Shown here: in pieces, positions 1-6,064 of the stretch
Layout: each line of letters begins with the position of its first letter
Position numbering within the stretch: the first letter of the stretch is position 1
Position numbers and translations under genes: made by a program
Origin: Acidimicrobiia bacterium
GTDB lineage: Bacteria; Actinomycetota; Acidimicrobiia; Spongiisociales; SHLN01
Length of the DNA stretch: 8,174 nucleotides
Assembly (NCBI GenBank): GCA_030624805.1
Contig: JAUXJL010000078.1
Location: 1 to 8,174, forward strand
Direction: 5' to 3'
Notes under the pieces: generated by a model
What the model was told of the DNA's origin: nothing
The model's database searches: none
What the model saw: only the letters and a program-made list of their open reading frames with translations

Positions 1-28
1 CAAGGCCGGCAAGATCGAGAAGGTCTAA
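1..28 (+). CDS. 3' end of an unidentified gene
   Basis: The first bases read as the last eight codons (K-A-G-K-I-E-K-V) followed by TAA at 26-28. The lysine-rich tail looks like a real protein C-terminus, but it is far too short to identify. A GC-rich hairpin follows within 5 bases, which fits the end of a transcription unit. The gene body lies outside the window. Reading this frame as coding is an inference from the tail and the hairpin. Confidence 0.35.
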
Positions 29-32
29 GGAC

Positions 33-47
33 GCCGCCTACGGCGGC
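33..47. terminator. short GC hairpin, possible weak terminator
   Basis: GCCGCC, a TAC loop, then GGCGGC form a perfect 6-bp stem directly after the TAA stop at 26-28. On the plus strand it is followed only by TGTT, not a run of T, so it is a poor canonical intrinsic terminator. It also covers the last codon and stop of the decayed minus-strand frame ending at 38. Confidence 0.3.
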
Positions 48-411
48 TGTTGCCCGTCACCGGTTCGATCCGACCGGCCGTAGATAGCTCCGCGCTTCGA
101 CAAGGCCGCGAACTCGTCGAGCCACGCTTTCGCATCGTCACCGGCGATGGCCGGGACGGACACCTCGCCCCGGAGCTGCGCCGTCCGACATGTCGAACCG
201 ACCGTATACCGGCAGATTCAGCTTCGGCACCGGCCAAAGTGTCGACACGTGGAGCTGTACCACACGTAACTCGGCCAGGGAGCGCACTCCCTGCTGACGG
301 AGGGACCACCGTATATGGCAGATAGTTCTGCCCGGTGGTTGTCGCGGTCGCCGGTGAATGTGAAGTTGGCGACGAATGTGGCGCCATGATGCTCCTCGTC
401 TTGTCGCTCTC
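38..411 (-). pseudogene. probable decayed gene remnant, family uncertain
   Basis: No intact convincing gene fills this stretch of about 370 bases downstream of the MFS gene. On the minus strand, protein-like pieces appear in alternating frames. From about 411 to 290 one frame reads GATFVANFTFTGDRDNHRAE and then LSAIYGG. From about 277 to 190 a second frame carries RSLAELRVVQ and LWPVPKLNLPVYGRFD. From about 175 to 38 the first frame resumes with EVSVPAIAGDDAKAWLDEF and ends at TAG (40-38). The first frame has an in-frame TGA at 220-218, in the part where the second frame looks coding. Two compensating indels in a former small gene would explain this. The style (a threat-like beta strand, then S-L-A-E-L-R-x-x-Q, then V-x-V and AWLDE) recalls small prodomain-like proteins seen in actinobacteria, but that is a weak impression from memory. 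Chance open frames in GC-rich DNA remain possible. Confidence 0.35.
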
Positions 412-1665
412 TTAGGCCGGTTGCTCCTCATGCTCGATCGGGTCGGAGGGGGCTTTCTCTCGCCGAGCCAGCAAGAAGAACGGCACCGCCACCACCTGGA
501 TCGCTGAGCTGACCACGTACGAGGCCGAATAGCTCCAGACGTCTGCGACTCTTCCGAGTGCCGGCTGGGCAGCCACGCCACCTGCCGATGACATGAGGGC
601 GTCAAAAGAGAGCACCGTGGCTCGTTGGTCTGATTCGATGAGCCCGTTCACGTACGCCTGGCGCATCGGGAGGGCAGCCGAGAAGCTCAAGGCCCAGATG
701 ACGAGAAGAACAATGGCAACCCAGAAGCTCGATGTCAGCCCGATTGCCAGCAGGGCGAGCGTGCTCACCACCCCCGACACGATGAGCACATCGGTGCGGC
801 GACGGAACATTCGCCGGACGAACGGAACGATGAGGCCGCCAACGATTTGGGCGCTGGCCACGATCGCGGCCGCCAGACCGGCGACCCCGTAGGCATCGGG
901 GTCTCCGTACAGCTCGAGTAGGTAGGGCTGCAAAGCGTAGAACGCGTAGACGCCCACGCCGCCGGTGAAGGGCGCGGCCAGCATGAGCCATCGGATCGGA
1001 GGCTTACGCCAGCCGCCATCAATTGACGCCGAGACAATTCGTTTCATTTCCCCGAGTGGCCGGCCTCCCCGCCGGGGAGTAAATCCAAGGTCGTGCATTA
1101 GGAAGAAGGCGGCACCGAATGTTATTCCGAGCATGACTGCCCGCAGTACGTAGGGAACTCCGAGGCTGGTGGCCTGGGCGATGAAGCCGCCGGCCACCGA
1201 ACCAGTAAGCATGGCGACGCCCATGGTCGTTTGCCCTCTGGCGAAAACCGACTCGAGATCCCCTGTGAAGCCGGAGGCGTTGAGAGCGTCCACCAACCAC
1301 GCCTCAACAGCCCCTGAGAAGAAAGTGAACCCGAGCCCGATGAGCACTGATGAAAAGATCCAGCCCAAGAACGGTGCGTCTACCGACCACATGAACAGAT
1401 ACAGCAAGGTGGAGACGAGAAGAGTGGCAGCACCGAGCAAGAATGACGCTCGGCGGCCAACGGTGTCGGCGACAACCCCGGTAGGAACCTCGAAGATCAC
1501 CTGACCGGCGGTGAAAGCTGCGTTGGCTCCGAATGCCTGAGCATTGTTCAAGCCGGCATCGAGCAAGAAGAGTGTGTTGACCCCCCAAATGAACGAGGCC
1601 GACAGCGTGGAAAGAAGCGTTAGGAATAGATAGGTCCGTTGGACCTTGCGGGCTGCCTCGGTCAT
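412..1665 (-). CDS. MFS transporter
   Basis: This is a 417-residue polytopic membrane protein of the major facilitator superfamily, the usual length for the 12-helix class. Hydrophobic segments run almost end to end, with a basic cytoplasmic loop near residues 195-225 that separates two six-helix halves. The diagnostic MFS motif A lies between helices 2 and 3 (G63 to G78), with D67, G70 and the R71-R72 pair. Nothing visible reveals the substrate; drug or metabolite efflux is the usual default for this class, and that is only an inference. The ATG at 1665 has no Shine-Dalgarno, but a TAGGGT hexamer ends 6 nt before it, which suggests a leaderless transcript and supports this start. The acidic C-terminal tail (EHEEQPA) is cytoplasmic. 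The gene is divergent from the cold-shock-like gene across 84 bp and has no same-strand partner. Confidence 0.88.
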   Translation of the reverse strand: MTEAARKVQRTYLFLTLLSTLSASFIWGVNTLFLLDAGLNNAQAFGANAAFTAGQVIFEVPTGVVADTVGRRASFLLGAATLLVSTLLYLFMWSVDAPFLGWIFSSVLIGLGFTFFSGAVEAWLVDALNASGFTGDLESVFARGQTTMGVAMLTGSVAGGFIAQATSLGVPYVLRAVMLGITFGAAFFLMHDLGFTPRRGGRPLGEMKRIVSASIDGGWRKPPIRWLMLAAPFTGGVGVYAFYALQPYLLELYGDPDAYGVAGLAAAIVASAQIVGGLIVPFVRRMFRRRTDVLIVSGVVSTLALLAIGLTSSFWVAIVLLVIWALSFSAALPMRQAYVNGLIESDQRATVLSFDALMSSAGGVAAQPALGRVADVWSYSASYVVSSAIQVVAVPFFLLARREKAPSDPIEHEEQPA

Positions 1666-1671
1666 TGGAGG

Positions 1672-1677
1672 ACCCTA
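1672..1677 (-). promoter_or_regulatory. -10 element of the MFS gene (leaderless)
   Basis: On the minus strand TAGGGT is followed by six bases (CCTCCA) and then the ATG at 1665. This is the spacing expected if transcription begins at or next to the start codon. No clear -35 box is visible, which is common in actinobacteria. Confidence 0.5.
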
Positions 1678-1735
1678 CCGGTTAGGTAGCACGGATCGAT
1701 CGCTTGCTAGAGATCCATGCCAGTCACGACGCTCG

Positions 1736-1741
1736 TATACT
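1736..1741 (+). promoter_or_regulatory. -10 element of the cold-shock-like gene (leaderless)
   Basis: TATACT is close to the TATAAT consensus and ends eight bases before the ATG at 1750. There is no Shine-Dalgarno before that ATG. The hexamer lies inside the frame that would be used by an upstream ATG at 1717, so if it is the promoter, translation must begin at 1750. Confidence 0.55.
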
Positions 1742-1749
1742 TCCCAACC

Positions 1750-1962
1750 ATGCAAGGCGTAGTTCAGGTCTATGATCCGGCGACCGGGGTTGGGATCATC
1801 GTCCGCGAAGACACGCGCCAAAAGGTATTCCTGCGGCCGGGGTCTCTCAGCGGGAGCATCTTTCTCATGCTGCGTCAGGGCCAACGGGTCAACTTCGACC
1901 TCGAAACCGAACAAGGCATCGATTACGCCAAGCGCCTGCGGTTTGGAAGCGACGGGTACTAG
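1750..1962 (+). CDS. small divergent cold-shock-domain-like protein
   Basis: This 70-residue protein has the length and order of a bacterial cold shock protein: a first strand MQGVVQVYD, a turn, GVGIIV where RNP1 (K-G-F-G-F-I) should be, VFLRP where RNP2 (V-F-V-H-F) should be, then G-Q-R-V-N-F-D-L and a last strand ending KRLRFG. These proteins are five-stranded OB barrels that bind single-stranded RNA or DNA through surface aromatics. Here most of those aromatics are missing (the F-G-F is V-G-I and the H-F is R-P), so nucleic-acid binding is likely weak or altered. I chose the ATG at 1750 because it sits 8 nt after a TATACT promoter hexamer and gives a typical short CSD N-terminus; an ATG at 1717 would add 11 residues. 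Assignment to the fold is an inference from pattern, not from a strong motif. Confidence 0.6.
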   Translation: MQGVVQVYDPATGVGIIVREDTRQKVFLRPGSLSGSIFLMLRQGQRVNFDLETEQGIDYAKRLRFGSDGY

Positions 1963-1968
1963 CCGCCC

Positions 1969-1985
1969 CTGAGCAGGCTCAGTTT
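1969..1985 (+). terminator. weak hairpin after the cold-shock-like gene
   Basis: CTGAG and CTCAG form a 5-bp stem around a CAGG loop, followed by TTT, seven bases after the TAG stop at 1960-1962. The stem is short, so termination is probably partial and read-through into the RAM gene is possible. Confidence 0.35.
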
Positions 1986-2019
1986 GCCCGGCCTAGAGTC
2001 GGGAGCAGCATCGATTCCG

Positions 2020-2025
2020 AGGAGG
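2020..2025 (+). promoter_or_regulatory. Shine-Dalgarno deciding the RAM gene start
   Basis: AGGAGG (in the context GAGGAGGAAC) lies just before the ATG at 2029. It selects that ATG over the in-frame GTG/TTG-type start near 1984, which would add 15 residues that are not part of the domain. Confidence 0.75.
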
Positions 2026-2028
2026 AAC

Positions 2029-2262
2029 ATGGTCGAAGCGTTCGTGCTGATTCAAACAGAGGTAGGAAAAGCAGCTGCGGTGGCCGCGGCACTCGGCGAC
2101 ATCGAGGGTGTCGTCCGTTCGAGTGCCGTCACCGGTCCGTACGACGTGATCGTCGACGCCCGGGCCGAGGATATCGACGCTCTTGGCAAACTGGTCGCGA
2201 GCAGGGTTCCGTCCGTCTCTGGCATCGTCCGCACCGTCACCTGCCCGGTGGTCTCTCTCTAG
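2029..2262 (+). CDS. stand-alone Lrp/AsnC ligand-binding (RAM) domain protein
   Basis: This 77-residue protein is a single RAM (AsnC_trans_reg) domain with no helix-turn-helix. It begins MVEAFVLIQTEVGK, has the alternating beta-alpha-beta pattern, and carries the family hallmark VTGPYDVIV (residues 34-42), where full-length Lrp proteins have G-x-x-D at the ligand and dimer interface. A second helix (DIDALGKLVASRV) and a last strand GIVRTVTCPV complete the ferredoxin-like fold. Such domains form dimers and octamers and bind amino acids; without a DNA-binding part it may act as a metabolite sensor or may pair with full-length Lrp proteins, which is inference. From memory, similar small RAM genes occur near ddl in other actinobacteria, so the neighbourhood may be conserved. 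It converges on ddl with only 8 bases between the stops. Confidence 0.85.
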   Translation: MVEAFVLIQTEVGKAAAVAAALGDIEGVVRSSAVTGPYDVIVDARAEDIDALGKLVASRVPSVSGIVRTVTCPVVSL

Positions 2263-2273
2263 GAGGCCTCCTA
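2260..2273. repeat. 14-bp palindrome holding both convergent stop codons
   Basis: TAGGAGGCCTCCTA is a perfect palindrome. Its first three bases are the TAG of the RAM gene (plus) and its last three are the TAG of ddl read on the minus strand. As RNA it could fold into a 5-bp stem with a GGCC loop on either strand, but there is no T-run, so it is not a convincing intrinsic terminator. Confidence 0.8.
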
Positions 2274-3266
2274 CAGGGCGGCCCGCACCAGCCGGTCAAA
2301 TAACTCGACGTTTGGCACGCCCGTTGCTTCCCATAACAACGGGAACATCGAACGCGAGGTGCACCCTGGCATTGTGTTCAGCTCATTGATGAGGAACCCG
2401 CGCCCACCCTCCTCGAAGAAGAAGTCCACCCGGGCCAGCCCCTCAACGCCGAGAGTCTCAAAGGCGACGCCCGCCAATCCTCGAACGGTCTCGGATTCCT
2501 CGTCTGTCAGAGGGGCCGGCACGAGCAGGTCAGTGGCGTCGTCACGGTACTTGGCCTCGTAGTCGTACCAGTCGACGGTGACCACTTCTCCCGGAATCGA
2601 CGTCTCGGGCCCGTCGATCCCAGCCACCTCAATTTCCCGAGCCGTTACCGCTTCCTCGACGATCGCTGTGTGTCCGTACTTGAAGGCGGTGCCGAGGGCA
2701 TCGGGAAGCTGGAAATCCTCGGTCACCTTGCTGATTCCGACCGAGGATCCCAGCGAGGCCGGTTTCACGAACAAGGGAAGGCCCAGCTCGGCAACCAGGC
2801 CGGCGTCGGTGTCGGGGCCGTAGCGGTCGACGGAAACGACGACCCCCCGAGGCAGCGGCAGTCCGGCTTGAGCGAGGAGGCGGTTGGCAACGTCCTTATC
2901 CATCGCGACTGCCGACGCCATGACTCCGGCACCGACGTACGGGACACCGATAACTTCCAATAGCCCCTGCACGGTGCCGTCCTCACCGAACGGTCCATGC
3001 AACACGGGGAACACGATGTCGAAGTCCAACAGCCGGCCGCCGTGGCTGAGCGAACCATCGGGCACCGAAAGCGACACCCTATCCCCCACCGGGGCGAGGG
3101 GCCGGCCCGACGGCTCGGCCAGATGCCAGCCACCGTCGAGGTCGATGCCGACGAGCGTCACCTCGTGGCCGGCGGCCAGCAGCGACTCGGCCACGGTGGC
3201 CGCGGACTCGCAGGAAACCTCATGTTCGGCCGACTTACCACCGAAAAGGACTAGTACCGCAGCCAT
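2271..3266 (-). CDS. ddl: D-alanine--D-alanine ligase
   Basis: This cytoplasmic ATP-grasp enzyme joins two D-alanines with ATP to make the dipeptide that ends the peptidoglycan precursor. The 331 residues are complete and near the DdlB length. Visible landmarks in order are FGGKSAEHEVS (8-18, with E14 matching E15 of E. coli DdlB), HGPFGEDG (90-97), MDK (122-124), KPASLGSSVG (168-177, with the S174-S175 pair), YDYEAKY (234-240), the Mg ligands D281, E295 and N297, and GCTSRSM (301-307), whose S306 matches the D-Ala-contacting S281 of DdlB. Tyrosine in EAKY (Y240) is the form found in true D-Ala-D-Ala ligases, not in the D-Ala-D-lactate ligases of vancomycin-resistant bacteria. The ATG at 3266 has no Shine-Dalgarno but follows TAATCT by six bases, so the mRNA is probably leaderless. 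The gene stands alone: it is convergent with the RAM gene and divergent from the histidine kinase. Confidence 0.96.
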   Translation of the reverse strand: MAAVLVLFGGKSAEHEVSCESAATVAESLLAAGHEVTLVGIDLDGGWHLAEPSGRPLAPVGDRVSLSVPDGSLSHGGRLLDFDIVFPVLHGPFGEDGTVQGLLEVIGVPYVGAGVMASAVAMDKDVANRLLAQAGLPLPRGVVVSVDRYGPDTDAGLVAELGLPLFVKPASLGSSVGISKVTEDFQLPDALGTAFKYGHTAIVEEAVTAREIEVAGIDGPETSIPGEVVTVDWYDYEAKYRDDATDLLVPAPLTDEESETVRGLAGVAFETLGVEGLARVDFFFEEGGRGFLINELNTMPGCTSRSMFPLLWEATGVPNVELFDRLVRAAL

Positions 3267-3272
3267 GTCACG

Positions 3273-3278
3273 AGATTA
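3273..3278 (-). promoter_or_regulatory. -10 element of ddl (leaderless)
   Basis: On the minus strand TAATCT is followed by CGTGAC and then the ATG at 3266, which places the likely transcription start at the start codon. The 26-bp gap to the kinase gene means the rest of this promoter lies inside the kinase 5' coding region. Confidence 0.5.
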
Positions 3279-3292
3279 CCGGTTGGGACGGG

Positions 3293-6064
3293 ATGGATAA
3301 CAGCATCTACAGCGAGATGTCGAATCTGCGGCCGACGCGCCGGGGCCGCCGCTCCCGCCGGGACCCGGTCAATCGACCTCGTGGCAACAAACCGGCCGAG
3401 GACCCTGGGCCGCAGGAGATGACCACACCGGCCTTTCAGCCCGTGCCGGACGCCACCCCGGATCCTCCCCGAGCACCGGGTGACGAGACCGAGTCGGCTG
3501 CACTCAAAACCAGCCGGCTGGCCGCCAGCCTCGAACACTTGCGGCGTCGCCCTCTCCTTGGCAGCGCCGGTCCGTCTACCGAGCACGCTCCAACGCCGCC
3601 CGAGAACCCTATTCACGAATCACCGGTCGCCGCAGCTGAGGGCCCGGCCGAGCAGGACCGAGCAATTCAAACACCGGATTCGTCCGGTCGGGAGGAGGGA
3701 GGCCGAAAAGCTCGGACCCCTCGACGGGCCGAAACGGGCACTGGCAGCCGGGAGCAGCCGGCCCCGAGTCGGGCCGCTACCGCCTCGGACACCTCTGACC
3801 TCGAGACCGGGCCGGCTCCGCCTCTGCCCGATGTGGAAGCAGCGCCTGTGCCGAGCCGCAAGGCGGCCCGCCGGCAACGAAAGGCTCAGATCGCTGAGGC
3901 CAAACAAGCAGTAGCGACCCAAACTCACACCGGGAAGACGTTGGTGAAGGATGCCAAGAGTCGGGCTCGAAACAGCGAATACCTGCCAGCCAAGATCCCC
4001 CATGGCGAATGGACCCGCCGGGAGCTCCGCGGCCTCCAGAAATCTGCCAAGAAGACTGCGCGCACAGAACGCGCCGAGATCCAGGCTCGCGAACGAGCCC
4101 GCTTGGTCGCCGCAAAACACGAGCTTCGGTTGATCCGACAGAGCTCCAGCGGGCCCGCTCGCAGGGGGCGAGATCATCTGGCAGATGCACGGGTTCGTTC
4201 CATCCGGTTGGGCCTCTTCGCTAGCTGGCTCGGTCTTGGAGCAATGAGTTGGGTGGGATGGAACGCCGGCAACTTCGACGTCGCTGGTTACAGGATGCCG
4301 ATGGCGGCCGGCGCGGCCGGAATATTGCTGCTGAGCCTCACTCCCTGGAGGCGACTTGGCTGGCGACTAATGAGCTCTATGCTCGTGTTCTTGTGGCTGG
4401 CAGTGCTCGTGGGAGTCATGGTCGCCACCGCTCCGTACCATGAGTCAACCCTCAGCCTCTTCATCGCCAGCGTGTGGATCGTTGTGTACGCCGCCGTGTT
4501 ACTGCCTCTGCCCGGATATACATTCACGGCCGCCCTGGCGGTGGCCGCATTCGGGTTTTCGGTTTCGCTCGGACCGGTGGCCGTACCTCAGGTTGAGCTC
4601 GGGTTGTACGTGGCCGGCCTGGCGATGACAGCACTCATCGGTGGTATCACCGTCCACGAGCTGCGCGCCCAGGCCGTTCAGACTGCCCGGCGTCTCACCG
4701 AGCTCGAAGCTCAGAGCGATGCGCTCCTGCGGCGAGAGCGCGAAATCCTGCAGCTCTACGAGGTCTCCCGCACAATCGGTGCCGGCGATGACATGGAAGA
4801 AGTGCTCCCCGAGCTGGTAGCCCGGACGGCGGGATACATCGGCGCCAAGGTCGGTCTTGTGATTCTCCACAAGCCGGATGACCAACAGCTGGTCGCCCTC
4901 TCTCCCCTCTGGGTGGCGGGCCAGGCTCTCGAAGCTGAAGGGTACCGGTTCGATGTGGAGGGAGATTCGACAGCAGCCATCGTATTCGAGTCGGGAGCCG
5001 CTCACGTCCGCAACGTGTTGACTGAAATCGACATATCACGCGACCAGCTTCTGGCGGACCTCGGGGTCGAGCGTGTGGCTGCAGTACCGCTGCGAGTAGA
5101 AGGCAACACGATCGGGGTGTTGCTGGTGGCAGACAAGGCCACTGACTTCACGGATGCCGATACTGCAGCCCTGGAGCTGCTTTCAACGCCGGCCGGCCTG
5201 GTACTGAACCATCTGGCCCGCTACCAGGAAGCCCAGGAAACGGGTCGTCGCATGAGCGAGGTGGCACAACTCAAATCCGACTTTGTTTCTGTCGTCAGCC
5301 ACGAACTTCGTACGCCGCTTACGTCGGTGATCGGTGCGCTCAGCACGTTGGCTCGCCCGGAGCTGGCGCCGGAGAATCCTGTGGCGCTCAGGTTGCTCGA
5401 CTCGGCTTCGGGCCAAGCCAAGCGTCTCAAGACCCTCATCGAGGATCTGTTAACCGTGTCGAAGATCGACAATGACGCTCTCCCGATCCGCCTCTCGATC
5501 GGGGATCTCAGTGAAGTCCTCACTCGCCTGATCAATACAGTGAGCGCCTGGACCGAGCACGTGACCCTGGGGCTTTCGCCTAACCTGCCAAACGTCGCCT
5601 TCGACCCCGACCACTTCGAGCGAGTGATTACCAACCTCCTGGACAACGCCCACAAGTACGCGAGCGGGTCTGCCATCGAGGTCACCGCCAGAGCTGTGGG
5701 CGACGAAGTGTGGGTTTCGATCATCGACCACGGCGAGGGGATCCCGTATGAGTATGAGCAAACCATCTTCGAGCGGTTCACTCAGATCGAACGCGCCGAC
5801 ACTCGTTTCAAGGGCGGGACCGGCCTCGGTTTGAATATCGTGAGGGATCTCACCGAAGCAATGAAGGGCCGGGTGTGGTTGGAGGCAACTCCCGAAAGCG
5901 GAGCCACATTCATAGTGGCGTTTCCCCGGGCCGAGGACGGTGCCACGCCATCGGTTGAAGTGGGCAGCGGAATGCTACTCGTCGACCCCAGCCGCGATCG
6001 CGTGGAAGCCCCCGTCTACGTGGACGATCTCGCCACTGGTGGCGAGGGCCCAGTCACTGAATAG
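3293..6064 (+). CDS. membrane sensor histidine kinase with GAF domain and long basic N-terminus
   Basis: This 923-residue protein is a hybrid-free sensor kinase. Residues 1-189 are a low-complexity Pro/Arg/Ala/Glu region; residues 190-285 are Lys/Arg/Ala/Glu-rich and probably helical (KAARRQRKAQIAEAKQ onward). Six hydrophobic segments fall between about 304 and 452, which places both ends in the cytoplasm. A short coiled coil (TARRLTELEAQSDALLRRER) leads into a GAF-type domain (about 485-645). The kinase core follows: HisKA with SHELRTPLT and phospho-acceptor H670, then the ATPase with the N box (N785 in LLDNAHKY), G1 (DHGEG, D812), F box (IFERFTQ) and G2 (GGTGLGL, 841-847). All key catalytic residues are present, so autophosphorylation should work. 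No receiver domain or response regulator is in the window, so the kinase is an orphan here. The start is uncertain: the ATG at 3293 has only a poor GGGACGGG before it, and an in-frame ATG lies at 3317. Residues after about 880 form a tail whose last 30 codons overlap fabI on the other strand. Confidence 0.93.
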   Translation: MDNSIYSEMSNLRPTRRGRRSRRDPVNRPRGNKPAEDPGPQEMTTPAFQPVPDATPDPPRAPGDETESAALKTSRLAASLEHLRRRPLLGSAGPSTEHAPTPPENPIHESPVAAAEGPAEQDRAIQTPDSSGREEGGRKARTPRRAETGTGSREQPAPSRAATASDTSDLETGPAPPLPDVEAAPVPSRKAARRQRKAQIAEAKQAVATQTHTGKTLVKDAKSRARNSEYLPAKIPHGEWTRRELRGLQKSAKKTARTERAEIQARERARLVAAKHELRLIRQSSSGPARRGRDHLADARVRSIRLGLFASWLGLGAMSWVGWNAGNFDVAGYRMPMAAGAAGILLLSLTPWRRLGWRLMSSMLVFLWLAVLVGVMVATAPYHESTLSLFIASVWIVVYAAVLLPLPGYTFTAALAVAAFGFSVSLGPVAVPQVELGLYVAGLAMTALIGGITVHELRAQAVQTARRLTELEAQSDALLRREREILQLYEVSRTIGAGDDMEEVLPELVARTAGYIGAKVGLVILHKPDDQQLVALSPLWVAGQALEAEGYRFDVEGDSTAAIVFESGAAHVRNVLTEIDISRDQLLADLGVERVAAVPLRVEGNTIGVLLVADKATDFTDADTAALELLSTPAGLVLNHLARYQEAQETGRRMSEVAQLKSDFVSVVSHELRTPLTSVIGALSTLARPELAPENPVALRLLDSASGQAKRLKTLIEDLLTVSKIDNDALPIRLSIGDLSEVLTRLINTVSAWTEHVTLGLSPNLPNVAFDPDHFERVITNLLDNAHKYASGSAIEVTARAVGDEVWVSIIDHGEGIPYEYEQTIFERFTQIERADTRFKGGTGLGLNIVRDLTEAMKGRVWLEATPESGATFIVAFPRAEDGATPSVEVGSGMLLVDPSRDRVEAPVYVDDLATGGEGPVTE

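Noticed and set aside
50..325. 91-codon plus-strand frame in the gene-poor left end
   Set aside because: No recognisable motif or ribosome site; the protein-like pieces in this stretch are on the minus strand.
1717..1749. Upstream ATG start for the cold-shock-like gene
   Set aside because: No good Shine-Dalgarno, and the TATACT promoter hexamer lies inside the added codons.
2884..3300. 138-codon plus-strand frame opposite ddl
   Set aside because: Low-complexity Ser/Thr/Pro shadow of the ddl coding sequence, which is conserved in the region concerned.
3620..4177. 185-codon open frame on the minus strand opposite the kinase N-terminus
   Set aside because: It is Ser/Leu/Arg/Gly-rich with no domain, lacks a ribosome site, and is explained as the antisense of a GC-rich coding frame that continues into a clear kinase.
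4205..6064. Kinase as a hybrid kinase or as part of a two-gene system within the window
   Set aside because: No receiver domain is found after the ATPase domain and no response-regulator gene lies on either side.
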